From Demequina sp. B12 (lineage in GTDB: Bacteria; Actinomycetota; Actinomycetes; Actinomycetales; Demequinaceae), in the NCBI RefSeq assembly GCF_028823635.1, contig NZ_JAPEHU010000002.1, forward strand, positions 310,001-374,000: a DNA stretch of 64,000 bases. Direction: 5' to 3'. The translations under genes and the position numbers were made by a program. Positions 1 through 8,055 of the stretch are shown here, piece by piece; the stretch's first letter is position 1, and each line of letters opens with the position of its first letter. Under the pieces are notes generated by a model. It had not been told where the DNA came from. It ran no database searches and was given only the letters and a program-made list of their open reading frames with translations.

Positions 1-621
1 CAGGTAGATCGCGGCGAACAGGGCGATCCAGACGACGTCGACGAAGTGCCAGTAGTACGACACCACGATGGTGGTGGTGGCCTCGTGGGTACCGAACTTC
101 TTCGCAGCGAACGAGCGTGCGAGCACGAACAGCATAGCGATCAGCCCGCCCACCACGTGGAGGCCGTGGAATCCCGTGGCGAGGTAGAACACCGAGCCGT
201 AGGGGCTGGACGAAAGTGTCAGACCGTGGGACACGAGTTCTGCGTACTCAAACACCTGGCCCGCCACAAAGATCGAGCCCATGATGAAGGTGAGAACAAA
301 CCACTCGTGCATTCCCCACTGGCGAACGTTCCACAGTGAGCCCGTACGGCGGCGCTGATAGCGCTCAGCGGCAAGGACTCCAAACTGTGCAGTGAAAGAG
401 GACAGCACCAGCACGGTCGTGTTCGCCAAAGCAAACGGCACATTGAGGAGTTGTGTCTCCTCCGCCCAGACCTCGGGGACCTGAGCCCGGAGTGTGAAGT
501 ACATCGCGAAGAGGCCCGCGAAGAACATCAACTCGGAACTGAGCCAAACGATAGTGCCAACAGCTACCTGGTTTGGGCGCGTGGCATGGATGGGTGACGG
601 CATAGTCGTCGCATGGGACAT
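1..621 (-). CDS. ctaE: Cytochrome c oxidase subunit III (3' end cut by window edge)
   Basis: Subunit III of the aa3-type haem-copper oxidase, an integral membrane protein that supports the catalytic core of the terminal oxidase. The 207 visible residues are mostly hydrophobic helices and include [16 protein letters not shown] near residue 23, FHGLHVVGG in the middle third and [14 protein letters not shown] near the end, all typical of COX3. The family is usually just over 200 residues, so only a few C-terminal residues lie beyond position 1. I chose the ATG at 621 because an AATAAT hexamer lies exactly 7 nt upstream, which fits a leaderless start. An in-frame ATG at 630 would add three residues (MGP). 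Transcription runs out of the window, presumably towards the ctaC/ctaD/qcr genes; that is inference from other actinobacteria. Confidence 0.93.
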   Translation of the reverse strand, partial: MSHATTMPSPIHATRPNQVAVGTIVWLSSELMFFAGLFAMYFTLRAQVPEVWAEETQLLNVPFALANTTVLVLSSFTAQFGVLAAERYQRRRTGSLWNVRQWGMHEWFVLTFIMGSIFVAGQVFEYAELVSHGLTLSSSPYGSVFYLATGFHGLHVVGGLIAMLFVLARSFAAKKFGTHEATTTIVVSYYWHFVDVVWIALFAAIYL

Positions 622-628
622 AGGTCCC

Positions 629-634
629 ATTATT
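629..634 (-). promoter_or_regulatory. Candidate -10 hexamer of ctaE
   Basis: AATAAT on the minus strand ends 7 nt before the ATG at 621. The same spacing recurs at many genes in this window and suggests a leaderless mRNA. No convincing -35 is visible. Confidence 0.4.
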
Positions 635-737
635 GCGTACGTCAAGACCTCCGGGCACCACGACGCGGCGGTCGCTCCATGACCGTTCTCACAGTGGTCA
701 ACGAACGGCCTGCGCAGAACGTGCCAGAATGGGCGCC

Positions 738-1166
738 ATGAGTGATGTGGCCAAGCACGAGTCCCATGCGCCCGCCCCGGCAAAGGCTCGGATCCTCTTG
801 TACAGCGACGACCGGAACGTACGCGAGAAGGTGCGTTTCGCCGTGGGCGCGACTACCCACGGACGTGAGATCGAGTGGCTCGAGACTGCGACGCATGACG
901 CGGTGATCGATGCCGCCGACCACCAGAAGTTCGACCTGCTGATCCTGGACGGCGAGGCCGCGAAGTCGGGCGGTATGGGTATCTGCCGCCAGCTCAAGCA
1001 CGAGTTGTTCGTGTGCCCGCCGATTCTTCTTCTTGTGGGTCGCCCCGGCGATGCCTGGTTGGCGACGTGGTCTGAAGCTGACGCGGCAGTGGCGCACCCC
1101 CTCGACCCGATTGTGGTGAGGGAGAGCGTGGACGCGTTCTTCGCTCCCGCCGCCCAGGCGTCGTAA
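738..1166 (+). CDS. Orphan receiver-like (atypical response regulator) protein
   Basis: A 142-residue single-domain protein with a CheY-like fold and no output domain. [11 protein letters not shown] carries the acidic pair (D24, D25) and FDLLILDGE carries the likely phospho-acceptor D71. The conserved lysine of the last strand (usual KP motif) is replaced: the segment reads AVAHPLDP with H120 before the proline. That suggests a pseudo-receiver or altered switch. No histidine kinase lies nearby. The ATG at 738 is preceded at 7 nt by CAGAAT. A start at 729 would add MGA. The gene lies divergent from ctaE and 38 nt upstream of trpD, a pairing I recall from related actinobacteria. Its partner and role are unknown. 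Confidence 0.75.
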   Translation: MSDVAKHESHAPAPAKARILLYSDDRNVREKVRFAVGATTHGREIEWLETATHDAVIDAADHQKFDLLILDGEAAKSGGMGICRQLKHELFVCPPILLLVGRPGDAWLATWSEADAAVAHPLDPIVVRESVDAFFAPAAQAS

Positions 1167-1204
1167 GGCGTCACCCGTTTCGTCACCAATCGAAGGGCTG
1201 CCCT

Positions 1205-2245
1205 ATGGCCGCGTTGCAAGAGCTCTTGTCCCGCCTCGTCGAACACGATGACCTCACTGCGGCCGAAACTGCTGCCGTCATGGATGACATCCTCACGGAT
1301 TCAGCGTCGCCCGTGGCGATGGGAGCCTTTCTTGCTGCGCTTCGGGTGAAGCGGGAAACCCCTGCGGAGGTCGAGGGGCTCGCCGCTGCGATGCTGGCGC
1401 ACGCACTGCGCTTTGAGGTGCCCGGGCGCACCGTTGACATCGTCGGCACCGGTGGAGACGGTTTCTCGACTGTGAACATCTCCACGATGGCATCGATCGT
1501 TATCGCTGCGACGGGCCTGACGGTGGTCAAGCACGGCAACCGAGCGGCGACCTCGAAGTCCGGAAGTGCCGATGTTCTGGCCGAGTTGGGCGTCAACCTT
1601 GACCTGCCGGCGGAGCGGGTCGCAGAACTTGCAGGTGAGGTAGGGATCACCTTCTGCTTCGCGCAAGTGTTCCATCCCGCCATGAAGTTTGCGATGCCCA
1701 TTCGCAAGGAACTCGGGATCCCTACGACGTTCAACATCTTGGGCCCGCTGACTAACCCCGCGCAGCCTCAGGCGAGTGCTATCGGCTCGTCCAGCATGCG
1801 TGTCTCTCCCGTGTTGGCTGGAGTGATCGCTTCGCAGGGGCGTGAAGCCTTGGTGTTCCACGGTGACAACGGTCTTGACGAACTTGCGGGAACTTCCCCC
1901 GCCACAGTGTGGGAAGTGCGCGGGGGAGAGGTGAACGAACTTCGCTTGGACCCGGTCGCGGACTTGGGGCTGCAGCCATTGGAAATCGAGGATCTCCGCG
2001 GTGGCACAGCTCAGGAGAACGCTGCGGTGGCGCGCCACGTGTTTGACGGCGGCCGTGGTCCGGTCCGGGAGACCGTTGTGCTGAACGCGGCTGCCGGACT
2101 TGTGGCAGACGCGACGCTGGCCGGAACAGCTTCCGGGACCTTGGTTGAGCGTTTCGCCGCAGCCCTGGGCCATGCAGAGAAGGCGCTTGATTCCGGCGCC
2201 GCCCATGACGTCCTCGCGCGGTGGGCAGCGGCGACACAGGCGTAA
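1205..2245 (+). CDS. trpD: Anthranilate phosphoribosyltransferase
   Basis: Cytosolic enzyme that transfers phosphoribose from PRPP to anthranilate, the second step of tryptophan synthesis. The 346-residue protein has the full family layout: an N-terminal helical domain, the PRPP loop GTGGDG (residues 81-86), the KHGNRAATSKSGSADVL motif (109-125) that binds anthranilate and PRPP, and DELAGT further on. Length is normal for the family. The gene stands apart from other trp genes, as is common in actinobacteria. Its stop is 31 nt from the stop of the convergent exonuclease gene, and only a very short CCCC/GGGG hairpin lies between them. No attenuator or leader peptide is visible upstream. Confidence 0.97.
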   Translation: MAALQELLSRLVEHDDLTAAETAAVMDDILTDSASPVAMGAFLAALRVKRETPAEVEGLAAAMLAHALRFEVPGRTVDIVGTGGDGFSTVNISTMASIVIAATGLTVVKHGNRAATSKSGSADVLAELGVNLDLPAERVAELAGEVGITFCFAQVFHPAMKFAMPIRKELGIPTTFNILGPLTNPAQPQASAIGSSSMRVSPVLAGVIASQGREALVFHGDNGLDELAGTSPATVWEVRGGEVNELRLDPVADLGLQPLEIEDLRGGTAQENAAVARHVFDGGRGPVRETVVLNAAAGLVADATLAGTASGTLVERFAAALGHAEKALDSGAAHDVLARWAAATQA

Positions 2246-2276
2246 GTGCCCCCTGCGGGGATTCTGTTCAGGCGGA

Positions 2277-3974
2277 TTAGCTACGCAGCTGAAGGTGATG
2301 GGCGCGCGATTCTCGATCTGCTCTTCTTGCATCTACCCAGCGGTGATAGCGGCCCGGACCATTGATAGGGGACGCCCACTCGCCATCGACGTACAAGAGA
2401 CGTGTTCCTGGCCTGTCGAGCCAGCGGAGCAGTAACTCAGACTCCTCGACGAGCGTGTCGTCGACCGCGGTAGTCGTCCACTTGTCGCGCAGACGATCTG
2501 CGCATTTCCACACTCCGCTGGTCACCGTTGCCGCGCCGACGAGGGCCCCTTGGGACATCGATGCCAACTCCCAACCGCTCGCCGTTTCGTGAACAGCGAC
2601 GATGCTGCATGCCCGTAGTGATGTGAGCCGCGCCGTGCGTTCGGCGGCTTCAACGATGGCGCTCAGGCGATCTCGAGTGTCCGCGGCGCGTTCATACTCT
2701 TCACGGGCTGCATGATGGTCGACAGCTCGAGCGAGTGCGGTCACGACTGGACCAATGTCGGATCCCAGCGCTGTGGTGGCGCGAGCAACGGCGGAGGCAT
2801 ACTCACCGGTGGCCCCGGCGACGCACGGTGCAGAGCAGGCTCCGAGGTCTTTCAGCATGCAGGCCCGGGCACCGGCGCGCGGTGTGATGGTCAGGCGAGT
2901 GGCGCAGGTCCGGATCTGTAAAGCCTGTTGAAGTCCTTCAATGGCGAGCTTTGCGTCCGCCCCGGAGCGCATGGGGCCGAGGTGGGCATCATTGACGCTT
3001 GCTGTGCGGCTCACGACGAGTCGCGGGTACGGCTCGCTGGTGAGTTTTACCCATGGCGTGCGCTCAGGGCGCGCAGACCGACGGTTGTAGCGGGGCCGCC
3101 ACTGATCGATGAGGCGAGTCTCGAGCACGATGGCTTCGAGGGCAGTTGCGCATACCGTGACGTCGACATCGACCGCGAGTTCCACCATCTCTTTGATACG
3201 ACCGCGGGTTTCTGAACTGGTGAAGTACTGCTTGACCCGGGCACGCAAGTTTTTAGACGTGCCGACGTAGAGACGCTCGCCCTGAGGACCCTTGAAGACG
3301 TAGACCCCCGGCTTAGCTGGCACGGTGTCTGCGAGTGTGGCCTTCGCACGGGTCGTGGGTGAAACACGCGACTTCAACGTGTCCAGGTCGCCACGGTGGG
3401 TCACGCCAAATGCTGCCAAACGTTCAAGCATCCCGTGCAGAATCTCGCCGGTCGCGCGGGCATCGTCGAGCGCGCGGTGGTTGGGCGTGACTTCGGTTCC
3501 GAACACGCGGGCTAGCGTGCCAAGTTTGCGGTTAGGGGCCTCTTCTTTGGTGACCACCCGGCGGGCAAGCGTCAGTGTGTCGAGCACCTCGACCTTGGGC
3601 CAGGAATACCCGTGCTGGTGGCAAGCCGCGCGGAGGAAACCGACGTCGAAACGTGCGTTGTGCGCCACGAACACGGCATCCCCGATGAACTCGAGAAGCG
3701 CGGGAAGGACCTCCTGGATTCGGGGCGCCGCCATGACCATCGCATCGGTGATCCCGGTCAGCGCGACGATCATGGGTGGAATGGCGGTGCCGGGATCGAT
3801 CAGCGTGTGGAACTCTCCGATGACTTCTCCACCGCGGAGTTTGACCGCGCCGATCTCGGTGATGCCGCATGACTGAGGGGACGCGCCGGTGGTCTCGAGG
3901 TCGAGGACCACGAACGTCGTCGCGGACAACGGCTCGCCAAAGTCGTCCAACGTCGCGACGGTGTTTTCCTCCAT
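2277..3974 (-). CDS. DEDDh exonuclease fused to a UvrC/Cho-like GIY-YIG domain
   Basis: A 565-residue two-module nuclease. Residues 20-185 form a DnaQ-like 3'-5' exonuclease with the acidic motifs VVLDLETTG (D25, E27), NARFD (D110) and the DEDDh-type His-Asp pair in NHRALDDA (H166, D171). Residues about 215-300 form a GIY-YIG endonuclease domain (KPGVYVFKG, then LYVGTSKNLRARVKQYF, then the glutamate of LEAIVLETRLI), as in the N-terminal half of UvrC and in Cho. The C-terminal part resembles the middle of UvrC but has no obvious HhH end. The pattern implies incision followed by trimming in DNA repair, which is inference. The ATG at 3974 has TAACGT 7 nt upstream and suits leaderless expression; a GTG at 4004 is the longer alternative. 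Confidence 0.88.
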   Translation of the reverse strand: MEENTVATLDDFGEPLSATTFVVLDLETTGASPQSCGITEIGAVKLRGGEVIGEFHTLIDPGTAIPPMIVALTGITDAMVMAAPRIQEVLPALLEFIGDAVFVAHNARFDVGFLRAACHQHGYSWPKVEVLDTLTLARRVVTKEEAPNRKLGTLARVFGTEVTPNHRALDDARATGEILHGMLERLAAFGVTHRGDLDTLKSRVSPTTRAKATLADTVPAKPGVYVFKGPQGERLYVGTSKNLRARVKQYFTSSETRGRIKEMVELAVDVDVTVCATALEAIVLETRLIDQWRPRYNRRSARPERTPWVKLTSEPYPRLVVSRTASVNDAHLGPMRSGADAKLAIEGLQQALQIRTCATRLTITPRAGARACMLKDLGACSAPCVAGATGEYASAVARATTALGSDIGPVVTALARAVDHHAAREEYERAADTRDRLSAIVEAAERTARLTSLRACSIVAVHETASGWELASMSQGALVGAATVTSGVWKCADRLRDKWTTTAVDDTLVEESELLLRWLDRPGTRLLYVDGEWASPINGPGRYHRWVDARRADRESRAHHLQLRS

Positions 3975-3981
3975 GGCGTCG

Positions 3982-3987
3982 ACGTTA
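3982..3987 (-). promoter_or_regulatory. Candidate leaderless -10 for the exonuclease/GIY-YIG gene
   Basis: TAACGT on the minus strand, 7 nt before the ATG at 3974. It lies back to back with the TACGGT hexamer of the divergent small CxxC gene. Confidence 0.5.
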
Positions 3988-4060
3988 CGCCTCACCTCTG
4001 ACACAGAGGGGGCACGGGGGCAGCGGGAGGTTTGTGGTCACCAGTGTCAGACCCTCGCCG

Positions 4061-4066
4061 TACGGT
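4061..4066 (+). promoter_or_regulatory. Candidate leaderless -10 for the small CxxC protein gene
   Basis: TACGGT sits exactly 6 nt before the ATG at 4073. No Shine-Dalgarno sequence is present between them. Confidence 0.5.
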
Positions 4067-4072
4067 GCCCAC

Positions 4073-4363
4073 ATGCTCATTGATTGCGATTCCTGCGAAG
4101 TCCGGGGCGCATCGTGCCGCGATTGCGTCGTGTCATTTCTGACGATTCCGGTGCGTGCCCCGGATCGTTCCGAGGTTACGGAAGTTGTTGCTAACGCGAG
4201 TTTCGTCACCTCGGGGGCGACAATTGAGCTCGATGCCGATCAGCACCGGGCAGTTGTTGCGCTCGCAGGGGCGGGCCTCGTGCCGCCGTTGCGCCTTGCG
4301 CGCCGTGGGGGAACTGCAACGGCGCCCAGCGGCCGGGTTGGCCGCCGGGCAGTCGCGAGTTAG
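4073..4363 (+). CDS. Small conserved actinobacterial protein with a double CxxC motif
   Basis: A 96-residue protein that begins MLIDCDSCEVRGASCRDC, giving CxxC-x6-CxxC at C5/C8 and C15/C18, a likely zinc or iron site. The rest is a short soluble region ending in a basic, low-complexity tail. I recognise it as a conserved actinobacterial family that often lies beside this exonuclease, but I know of no assigned function. The start at 4073 is supported by the upstream -10 hexamer and by the motif falling at the extreme N terminus; longer in-frame starts would only add sequence antisense to the neighbouring gene. The stop overlaps the stop of the convergent acyl-CoA synthetase gene (shared bases 4360-4363). 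Confidence 0.8.
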   Translation: MLIDCDSCEVRGASCRDCVVSFLTIPVRAPDRSEVTEVVANASFVTSGATIELDADQHRAVVALAGAGLVPPLRLARRGGTATAPSGRVGRRAVAS

Positions 4364-6186
4364 TGAAGGTGCTTGCCCTGGTAGATGCCGTCGATCACGG
4401 GCGCGAAGTCTGCGAGCACTCGTCCCCTTTTCACCTTCAGTGACGGCGTGAGATATCCGTTCTCAATGGTGAGGTCTTCGTCGAGGATGCGGTACACGCG
4501 AACCGACTCTGCTCGGGAGACGTGAACATTGGCGCGGTCGATCGCCTTCTGGATGCGTCCCTGAATGCGGGGGTCTTGGGCTGCTTCCGCAGTGGTCATG
4601 GGGTCCCAACCCTTGCCCTTCAGCCAGCCAGGCAGCGCCTCGGCGTCCAGCGTGATGAGGGCAGAGATAAACGGCTGTGCATCGCCCACCACCACGCACT
4701 GGCTGACGAGCGCGTAGGCGCGAATGCGGTCCTCAAGCTCTGCGGGCGCAACGTTCTTTCCGCCGGCGGTCACAATGATCTCTTTCTTGCGGCCAGTGAT
4801 GGTGAGGTAGCCATCATCATCTTGATGGCCCAGGTCACCGGTGTGGAGCCAGCCGTCAATCACCGCATCGGCCGTGGCTTCGGGGTTGCGGTGGTAGCCA
4901 CGGAAGAGTTGTTCACCGCGCATCAGTACTTCGCCGTCCTCCGCAATACGGACTTCAAGCCCAGGCAACGGTGGTCCGACAGTGCCGATCTTAGCCAGGT
5001 CGGTGCGGTTCACGTGGGATGCCGCATTGGTTTCGGTCAGGCCGTAGCCCTCGAGCACTGTGAGCCCCAGGCCGCGATAGAAGTGGCCCAGTCGTTCGCC
5101 CAGTGGCGCGGAGCCCGACACTGCCCAGTGAGCACGTCCGCCCAGCGTCTGACGAATCTTCGACAGCACCAACCTGTCTGCGATGGCGTGGCGAGCTTTG
5201 AGCATGGCGCTGGGGCCACCCGGAGCGTCGAGCGCGCGCGAGTAGTCAATGGACTGCTTGGCCGCCCACCGGAAGATCTTGACTTTGCCACCCGCCGCGG
5301 CCTTCTGCTCTGCTCCGTTGTAGACCTTCTCGAATACACGCGGTACCGCCAGCAGCAACGTGGGGTGGTACGTGCCGATGAGCTTCACCAGTTTGCTTGA
5401 GTCGGGGCAGTAGCCGATGCGCATACCCGTCGACAACAGGATGTGCTGCACGAGCCGGGCAAGAGAGTGGGCAAGAGTGAGGAACAGGACCGTCGACGCG
5501 TCTTCTTCGAAGACGATGTCGTGCATCTCTGTGACCATGCCATCGATGTGGCGAACGTAGGAGAACTGGGTGAGTTCCACACCCTTGGGATTGCCAGTGG
5601 TGCCCGAGGTGTACATGATCGTCGCGAGCGTGTCGTGGGTAACCGTGGCAAGGCGTGCTTCGAGTTCCGCGTCGGTGACCGAAGCTCCCTGCGCTGCCAG
5701 TGTTTCCATTGCGCCGTCTTCGATGACCAACACCTGGGACAGGGGATTGGTGTTCTGTTCGCGGACCGCGTGGGCACGTTCTGCGTGCGCAGCAGACTCT
5801 GCAATGACGATAGACACACCAGCGTCCTCACAGATCCACTGAATCTGGGAGACGGAGGAGGTGTCGTAAATCGGGACCGGCACCGCACCTGCGGTCATGA
5901 TGGCGAGGTCGGCAACGGTCCACTCCCACCGCGTGCGGCTCAAGATGGCGACGCGGTCTCCAGGGGCCACACCTGCGGCAATCAGGCCTTTGGCAACGTT
6001 GTCGACCTGGAGCCGGGCGTCCTTCGCGGTGACGTCGACCCACTCGTCGTTGGCGTCCGGGTAACTGACCACCACGGCGTCTCCCTTGTCGTCCCACCGG
6101 GAGCGAACAAGGTCAATAATGTGTGGAGCATATGTAGGAGCCATCAACATGGGTCTTTCGTCGGCGTTGTGAGAGGTCGCGCTCAC
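4360..6186 (-). CDS. Long-chain fatty acid--CoA ligase (AMP-forming), FadD15-like
   Basis: Activates long-chain fatty acids with ATP and CoA for lipid synthesis or degradation; cytosolic or membrane-associated. The 608-residue ANL-superfamily protein has the P-loop motif TIMYTSGTTGNPKGVE (about residues 203-218), the adenylation motif GYGLTETNAAS, the hinge DGWLHTGDLG and the GRKKEIIVTAGGKN motif near the catalytic C-terminal lysine. Length matches bacterial long-chain ligases. The assumed start is the GTG at 6186. A later ATG at 6150 (MLMAPTYAPH) preceded by AAAGA is a fair alternative, so the N terminus is uncertain by 12 residues. It lies divergent from the glucokinase gene, 50 nt away, which leaves a small shared promoter region. 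Confidence 0.92.
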   Translation of the reverse strand: MSATSHNADERPMLMAPTYAPHIIDLVRSRWDDKGDAVVVSYPDANDEWVDVTAKDARLQVDNVAKGLIAAGVAPGDRVAILSRTRWEWTVADLAIMTAGAVPVPIYDTSSVSQIQWICEDAGVSIVIAESAAHAERAHAVREQNTNPLSQVLVIEDGAMETLAAQGASVTDAELEARLATVTHDTLATIMYTSGTTGNPKGVELTQFSYVRHIDGMVTEMHDIVFEEDASTVLFLTLAHSLARLVQHILLSTGMRIGYCPDSSKLVKLIGTYHPTLLLAVPRVFEKVYNGAEQKAAAGGKVKIFRWAAKQSIDYSRALDAPGGPSAMLKARHAIADRLVLSKIRQTLGGRAHWAVSGSAPLGERLGHFYRGLGLTVLEGYGLTETNAASHVNRTDLAKIGTVGPPLPGLEVRIAEDGEVLMRGEQLFRGYHRNPEATADAVIDGWLHTGDLGHQDDDGYLTITGRKKEIIVTAGGKNVAPAELEDRIRAYALVSQCVVVGDAQPFISALITLDAEALPGWLKGKGWDPMTTAEAAQDPRIQGRIQKAIDRANVHVSRAESVRVYRILDEDLTIENGYLTPSLKVKRGRVLADFAPVIDGIYQGKHLH

Positions 6187-6236
6187 GATACCCTTTTTGT
6201 AGGCCCAACCCCTGACTCGCGAGGAGTGTCACTGGC

Positions 6237-7202
6237 ATGCATGCTGTCGGCGTCGACATCGGCGGTACCAAGATTGCGGTGGGCGTCGTTGACGACGCTG
6301 GCACCATTCTCGCAAAGGTTCGTCGCCCCACCCAACCTGAGAATCCCGAAAGCATCGATGCTGCAATTGCCGATGCGGTCAAGGAGCTGGGGCAGGACTA
6401 CGACTTCCAAGCCGTCGGCCTGGCGGCAGCCGGCTTTGTCTCCGCCGACCGTGAACGGGTGCTGTTTGCCCCCAACATCGCGTGGCGGGAGTATCCATTG
6501 GCGGCGCGCGTTGCCGAACGAACCGGCCGTTCCGACCTTCGCGTCGTGGTCGAGAACGACGCGAACGCCGCTGGCTGGGCCGAGTTTGCCTATGGTCCCG
6601 CTCGTGACGCCTCCAGCATGATCATGCTCACCATCGGAACAGGACTCGGCGGCGCGATCATCTCGGACGGCGCGTTGGTTCGCGGCTCCGCGGGCTTTGC
6701 TGCTGAACTAGGTCACGTTCGTGTGGTGCCGGATGGCCACCCCTGTGGCTGCGGCCACCGTGGGTGCTGGGAGCAATACGCATCCGGCTCAGCGCTCGTG
6801 CGCGAAGCGCGTCGCGCCGCAACCGAACGGCCAGTCCGCGCCGCCGGACTGATTCGGTTGGCGGGCGGTGACCCCTCAATGATCGCAGGGCCGCACGTGA
6901 CCGAGTCTGCCGCCGATGGCGACGAACTCGGTGTCGAGCTTCTCCATGAGTTGGGACGATGGATCGGCGTCGGGGCCGCTTCGATGTCCGCAGTTCTCGA
7001 CCCAGAGATGTACGTCATTGGTGGGGGAGTTGTCGCCGCAGGCGACATGCTCCTGGGCCCGGCACGCGACGCATACCGGGGCGCACTGCCCGCGCTCGGC
7101 CACAGGCCTGTTGCCCCTATCGTGGCTGCATCAATGGGAAATGACGCCGGAATTGTCGGTGCCGCCGCACTCGCGCGGGATGCTGCCTCTTCAGGCGAGT
7201 AG
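6237..7202 (+). CDS. glcK: ROK-family glucokinase
   Basis: Phosphorylates glucose to glucose 6-phosphate at the head of glycolysis. The 321-residue protein has the N-terminal phosphate loop VGVDIGGTKIAVGVV, the catalytic aspartate in ENDAN (D108), the ROK signature LTIGTGLGGAI and the zinc motif starting at H160 and continuing CGCGHRGCWEQ (C170, C172, C177). The intact zinc motif and presence of GTGLGG favour a sugar kinase over a ROK repressor, and there is no N-terminal helix-turn-helix. A good Shine-Dalgarno GAGGAG lies 10 nt before the ATG. The gene heads a run of four same-strand genes (plsC, phosphofructokinase, aroG). ATP versus polyphosphate preference cannot be told from the sequence. 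Confidence 0.93.
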   Translation: MHAVGVDIGGTKIAVGVVDDAGTILAKVRRPTQPENPESIDAAIADAVKELGQDYDFQAVGLAAAGFVSADRERVLFAPNIAWREYPLAARVAERTGRSDLRVVVENDANAAGWAEFAYGPARDASSMIMLTIGTGLGGAIISDGALVRGSAGFAAELGHVRVVPDGHPCGCGHRGCWEQYASGSALVREARRAATERPVRAAGLIRLAGGDPSMIAGPHVTESAADGDELGVELLHELGRWIGVGAASMSAVLDPEMYVIGGGVVAAGDMLLGPARDAYRGALPALGHRPVAPIVAASMGNDAGIVGAAALARDAASSGE

Positions 7203-7205
7203 GCT
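7200..7205 (+). promoter_or_regulatory. Candidate -10 for plsC
   Basis: TAGGCT overlaps the stop codon of the glucokinase gene and lies about 23 nt before the plsC ATG, leaving room for the GGGAGG ribosome site. It could give plsC its own transcript. Confidence 0.35.
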
Positions 7206-7228
7206 AGACCGGGAGGTTCACTCGGACC

Positions 7229-8002
7229 ATGTACTACCGCTTGTTTAAGCACGCCCTCATTGGCCCACCGGTCAAGGCGTATTACCGACCCTGGATTGAG
7301 GGCGAAGAGAACGTACCCGAAAACGGTGGCGCTATTTTGGCGAGCAACCATCTGTCGTTCTCGGACTCCATCTTTTTGCCGCTCGTCCTCGAACGCAAAG
7401 TCGTGTTTCTCGGGAAAGCCGAGTACTTCACCGGCAAGGGCCCCAAAGGCTGGGCTACTCGCGCATTCATGGAGGGTGTGGGAGTCATCCCCGTCCACCG
7501 TGGTGGTGGACGTGCCTCAGAGGCAGCACTCCGCACTGGCCTTCAGGCGCTTCAAAGCGGCGAGTTGCTTGGCATCTATCCCGAGGGCACTCGTAGCCCC
7601 GATGGGCGCCTTTACCGAGGCAAGACGGGTGCCGCACGCATGGCGATTGAGGCCGGAGTGCCCATCGTTCCTGTAGCGATGATCGACACTCACATCGCAC
7701 AGCCCATCGGACAGAAGGTCCCCTCGCGCCACCCCATCGGAGTGCGCATCGGCGAACCCATCCGCATCGAGGCCTACGCAGGCCGTCAAGATGACCGCGA
7801 CGCATTGCGCGAACTCACTGACGTCGTGATGCGCGCCATCCAGGAGCTCTCTGGGCAGGAGTACGTCGACCGCGACGCAGCCCAGTACAAGCGCGCGCTC
7901 GATCGTGCTGCCCGCGAAGGCACCGCCGCTCCCAGCGCCACCAGCTTCCAGTCCCCACCGTCGGCGCCATCGGCCGCCGAAACCAAGGAAGAGCAGCAAT
8001 AA
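7229..8002 (+). CDS. plsC: 1-acyl-sn-glycerol-3-phosphate acyltransferase family protein
   Basis: Acylates lysophosphatidic acid to phosphatidic acid at the inner face of the membrane in phospholipid synthesis. The 257-residue protein shows the family blocks in order: NHLSFSD (the HxxxxD catalytic pair), then FMEGVGVIPVHRGGG, then IYPEGTRSPDGRLYRGKTG, then GVPIVPVAM. The last 45 residues are a Pro/Ala/Ser-rich and charged tail with no recognisable domain. GGGAGG precedes the ATG at a suitable distance. It sits 26 nt after glucokinase and 53 nt before phosphofructokinase. Related paralogues can acylate other lysolipids, so the exact substrate is inferred. Confidence 0.92.
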   Translation: MYYRLFKHALIGPPVKAYYRPWIEGEENVPENGGAILASNHLSFSDSIFLPLVLERKVVFLGKAEYFTGKGPKGWATRAFMEGVGVIPVHRGGGRASEAALRTGLQALQSGELLGIYPEGTRSPDGRLYRGKTGAARMAIEAGVPIVPVAMIDTHIAQPIGQKVPSRHPIGVRIGEPIRIEAYAGRQDDRDALRELTDVVMRAIQELSGQEYVDRDAAQYKRALDRAAREGTAAPSATSFQSPPSAPSAAETKEEQQ

Positions 8003-8055
8003 AGCGTCCCCCTAGAATGCTTGAAGAGAACTATCCCACCCACGAAAGGTCTGCT

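Noticed and set aside
1301-2332. Open frame (343 codons) opposite trpD
   Set aside because: Arg- and His-rich composition typical of antisense frames in GC-rich DNA; trpD has full motifs.
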